A stretch of 8,236 bases of DNA from DASVDK01 sp036562265 [NCBI: Thermodesulfobacteriota bacterium] (GTDB lineage Bacteria; DASVDK01). The stretch spans positions 1-8,236 of the forward strand of contig DATCKS010000480.1 of NCBI GenBank assembly GCA_036562265.1, given 5' to 3'. The notes beneath the pieces were generated by a model. The model did no database searches and was not told the DNA's origin. It saw nothing but the letters and a program-made list of their open reading frames with translations. The position numbers were made by a program, and so were the translations under genes. How positions within the stretch are numbered: position 1 is the stretch's first letter; every line of letters begins with the position of its first letter. This document shows positions 6,779 to 8,236 of the stretch, piece after piece.

Positions 6779-7743
6779 TCGGGGGCGCCGGCCGGGGGTG
6801 CGGGACGCGCGGCCGACACGAGCGCCACGCCGGCGACGATCGCCAGGATGCCGGCCGCCTGGCTGGCCGACACCCGCTCGCCGAGCGTCAGCGCGAGGAG
6901 GCCGGCGGTGAAGACCGGCTCGGCGGCGCCCACGACCGCCGTGCGCGCCGCGCCGAGCCGGCGCATGCCGATCATGAGCAGCGCGAGCGGCGCCGCCGTC
7001 GCGGCCACCGACATGAGGGCGGCCGCCTCGAGGAGCGGCACGAGCGGCGGCGGCGGGCCGCCCGCCGCGAGGCGGAGGACCAGGAACAGGAGGGCGCAGC
7101 CGAGCATCGAGTAGCCGGCCACCGCCAGCGGATCGGTCCGCGCGAGGACCCGCTGGCCGGCCAGCACGTAGGTCGAGTAGGACAGCGCCGCGCCGAGGGA
7201 GAGGACGAGGCCGGCCGGCGGGCGGCCCCCCCGAGGGCCGTCGAGGAGGCCGGCGGCCAGGGCCGCGCCGCCCACGGCCAGCGCGAGCGCCGCCGCCCGC
7301 CGGGCGCCGAGCGGTTCACGGAAGAGGAGCGAGGTGCCGAGCGCCACCCAGAGCGGGAAGGTGAAGTAGAGGGCCGAGAAGACCGCGCCGTCGGTGATCC
7401 GCAGGGCGAGGAAGGCGAGGAGCGACGGGGTCCCGTAGCCCGCGGCGCCCATCGCCAGGAGCCGCGCCACCTCGCGCGGCGGCCGCGCGAGCGCCGTGCG
7501 GTCGCGCGCCGCGCAGGCGGCAAGCAGGATCGGCGCGGCCAGTGCGAAGCGGGCCGCGAGGAGCGAGAGCGGGTCGAGGCCGGCCCGAAAGCCGAGCTTC
7601 ACCCAGAGCGCGAGCGACCCGAAGCCGAGCGCCGAGAGGAGGACGCAGGCCGTGGCCCATCCCGGCGGAGACTTCGCGAGGTGCGGGTAGGCCGCCTCGG
7701 CGGCGAGCGTCCCGGTTCGTCCCGCGGCCTGCGGATCCGACAC
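6769..7743 (-). CDS. EamA/DMT-superfamily membrane transporter
   Basis: A 324-residue, very hydrophobic protein with two EamA repeats (about residues 31-165 and 177-311), predicting ten inner-membrane helices. Each repeat ends in the family pattern of a helix closing with a glutamate before the last helix: LLFREPLGARRAAALALAVGGAAL (E143) and LALTLGERVSASQAAGILAIVAG (E289). GAARTAVVGAAEPVFTAGL in the second repeat is also typical. About 28 polar residues precede the first helix, somewhat long. EamA proteins export or exchange metabolites such as amino acids or nucleotide-related compounds, but substrate cannot be told from sequence. The start is GTG at 7743, 19 nt after the helicase stop, with only a weak GGCGGGCGGCG upstream. 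A later start is possible but no ATG occurs before the first helix. It ends in TAA, overlapping the promoter of the next operon, and may be co-transcribed with the helicase gene. Confidence 0.88.
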   Translation of the reverse strand: MSDPQAAGRTGTLAAEAAYPHLAKSPPGWATACVLLSALGFGSLALWVKLGFRAGLDPLSLLAARFALAAPILLAACAARDRTALARPPREVARLLAMGAAGYGTPSLLAFLALRITDGAVFSALYFTFPLWVALGTSLLFREPLGARRAAALALAVGGAALAAGLLDGPRGGRPPAGLVLSLGAALSYSTYVLAGQRVLARTDPLAVAGYSMLGCALLFLVLRLAAGGPPPPLVPLLEAAALMSVAATAAPLALLMIGMRRLGAARTAVVGAAEPVFTAGLLALTLGERVSASQAAGILAIVAGVALVSAARPAPPAGAPDCP

Positions 7744-7762
7744 GTCGCCGCCCGCCGGCCGG

Positions 7763-8236
7763 TCAGGCCTCGACGACGCGCAGGCTCGGGTGGCCCGCCA
7801 CGAGCGTCCGCACGCCGGCCTTCGCGAACCGGACGACGACGCGCGACCCGTCGGTCGCCTCCACGACGCCGTCGCCGAAGACGGTGTGATGGACGCGGGT
7901 GCCCTTGCCGAGCCGCGGCGACCCGACGTCGACCGGCGCGTCGTCGTCCCACGGCGGGTCGTCGTACTCGATGTCGTCGCGCACCACGCGAGGGGCGAAG
8001 CCCCGCAGGCCCCGGATGACCGGCGCCGACACCGGGCCTCGCCGCGTCGCCCCGAAGCCCGGCGGCTCGGCGCGCTCGCGCACGAGGAGCCGCGGCGGGA
8101 TCTCGGTGAGGAACCGCGAGGGGATGGTGGGCGACGGCTCGCCGCCGTAGAGCCGCCGGCGCCTGGCGCTCGTGAGGACGAGGAGCTGCCGCGCGCGCGT
8201 CATCCCGACGTAGCAGAGCCGTCGCTCCTCCTCGAG
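7763..8236 (-). CDS. UvrD/PcrA-type DNA helicase, C-terminal part (5' end outside the window)
   Basis: The frame is open from the right edge; 157 codons are visible before the TGA at 7765-7763. The first residues, LEEERRLCYVGMTRARQLLVLTSA, are helicase motif VI of superfamily 1A, with the arginine used in ATP hydrolysis in VGMTRAR. After a variable, charged linker (about 60-105), the C-terminal 45 residues (GTRVHHTVFGDGVVEATDGSRVVVRFAKAGVRTLVAGHPSLRVV) match the Tudor-like end domain of PcrA/UvrD, which contacts RNA polymerase in transcription-coupled repair. The enzyme is a 3'-to-5' helicase for nucleotide-excision and mismatch repair or recombination control. The missing portion should be some 550-600 residues. 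PcrA and UvrD cannot be separated on this fragment. It is followed after 19 nt by the transporter gene. Confidence 0.93.
   Translation of the reverse strand, partial: LEEERRLCYVGMTRARQLLVLTSARRRRLYGGEPSPTIPSRFLTEIPPRLLVRERAEPPGFGATRRGPVSAPVIRGLRGFAPRVVRDDIEYDDPPWDDDAPVDVGSPRLGKGTRVHHTVFGDGVVEATDGSRVVVRFAKAGVRTLVAGHPSLRVVEA

Noticed and set aside
7744-7762. Possible terminator between helicase and transporter genes
   Set aside because: Only 19 nt of GC-rich sequence without a stem plus T run; continued transcription is more likely.
6190-8019. Long plus-strand open frame (609 codons) opposite pilZ, the transporter and the helicase
   Set aside because: Arg/Glu/His-rich biased sequence with no recognisable domain; antisense to well-supported genes.

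Overview
The window is a GC-rich (roughly 70% by eye) bacterial chromosome segment in which every supported gene lies on the minus strand and is read from the right edge to the left. In transcription order they are: the 3' end of a UvrD/PcrA helicase gene (8236-7763), an EamA/DMT-family membrane transporter (7743-6769), a small PilZ-domain protein (about 6651-6247), gatC (6246-5956), gatA (5959-4484), an extended-SDR sugar-nucleotide epimerase resembling UDP-glucuronate 4-epimerase (4482-3532), gatB (3530-2046), and the 5' part of an AsmA-family gene (2042 to beyond position 1). An AsmA protein implies a Gram-negative cell with an outer membrane. A complete GatCAB implies that Gln-tRNA and/or Asn-tRNA are made by the indirect transamidation route. 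The composition and gene mix would fit a high-GC uncultivated lineage (for example Rokubacteria/Methylomirabilota or a deltaproteobacterial group), but this is a guess from style and not a phylogenetic result.

From pilZ to asmA the genes are packed with junctions of 4-nt overlap to 3-nt gap: TGA directly followed by GTG (pilZ/gatC), ATGA overlap (gatC/gatA), TGAC-GTG (gatA/epimerase), TGAC-ATG (epimerase/gatB), TAG-CGT-ATG (gatB/asmA). This looks like one translationally coupled transcript. A good sigma70-type promoter with an extended -10 (TTGCCC, 18-nt spacer, TGCTATACT) lies at 6778-6749, in the only clearly AT-richer spot of the window. It overlaps the end of the transporter gene and points into pilZ, leaving a leader of about 90 nt. 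The helicase and transporter genes lie upstream of it and are separated from each other by 19 nt.

The core function is translation: GatCAB converts misacylated Glu-tRNA(Gln)/Asp-tRNA(Asn) to the correct amidated forms. Its catalytic residues are present (GatA K79/S154/S178; GatB metal/ATP-site residues). The oddities are the passengers: an envelope-polysaccharide-type epimerase wedged between gatA and gatB, a PilZ protein with a degenerate second c-di-GMP motif at the head of the operon, and an AsmA-type envelope protein at its tail. An essential translation enzyme is therefore co-transcribed with envelope and second-messenger genes. No mobile element, CRISPR array, tRNA or rRNA was seen, and I do not see a convincing new multi-gene system. 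Apart from the 97 nt between the transporter and pilZ, essentially all of the window is coding.
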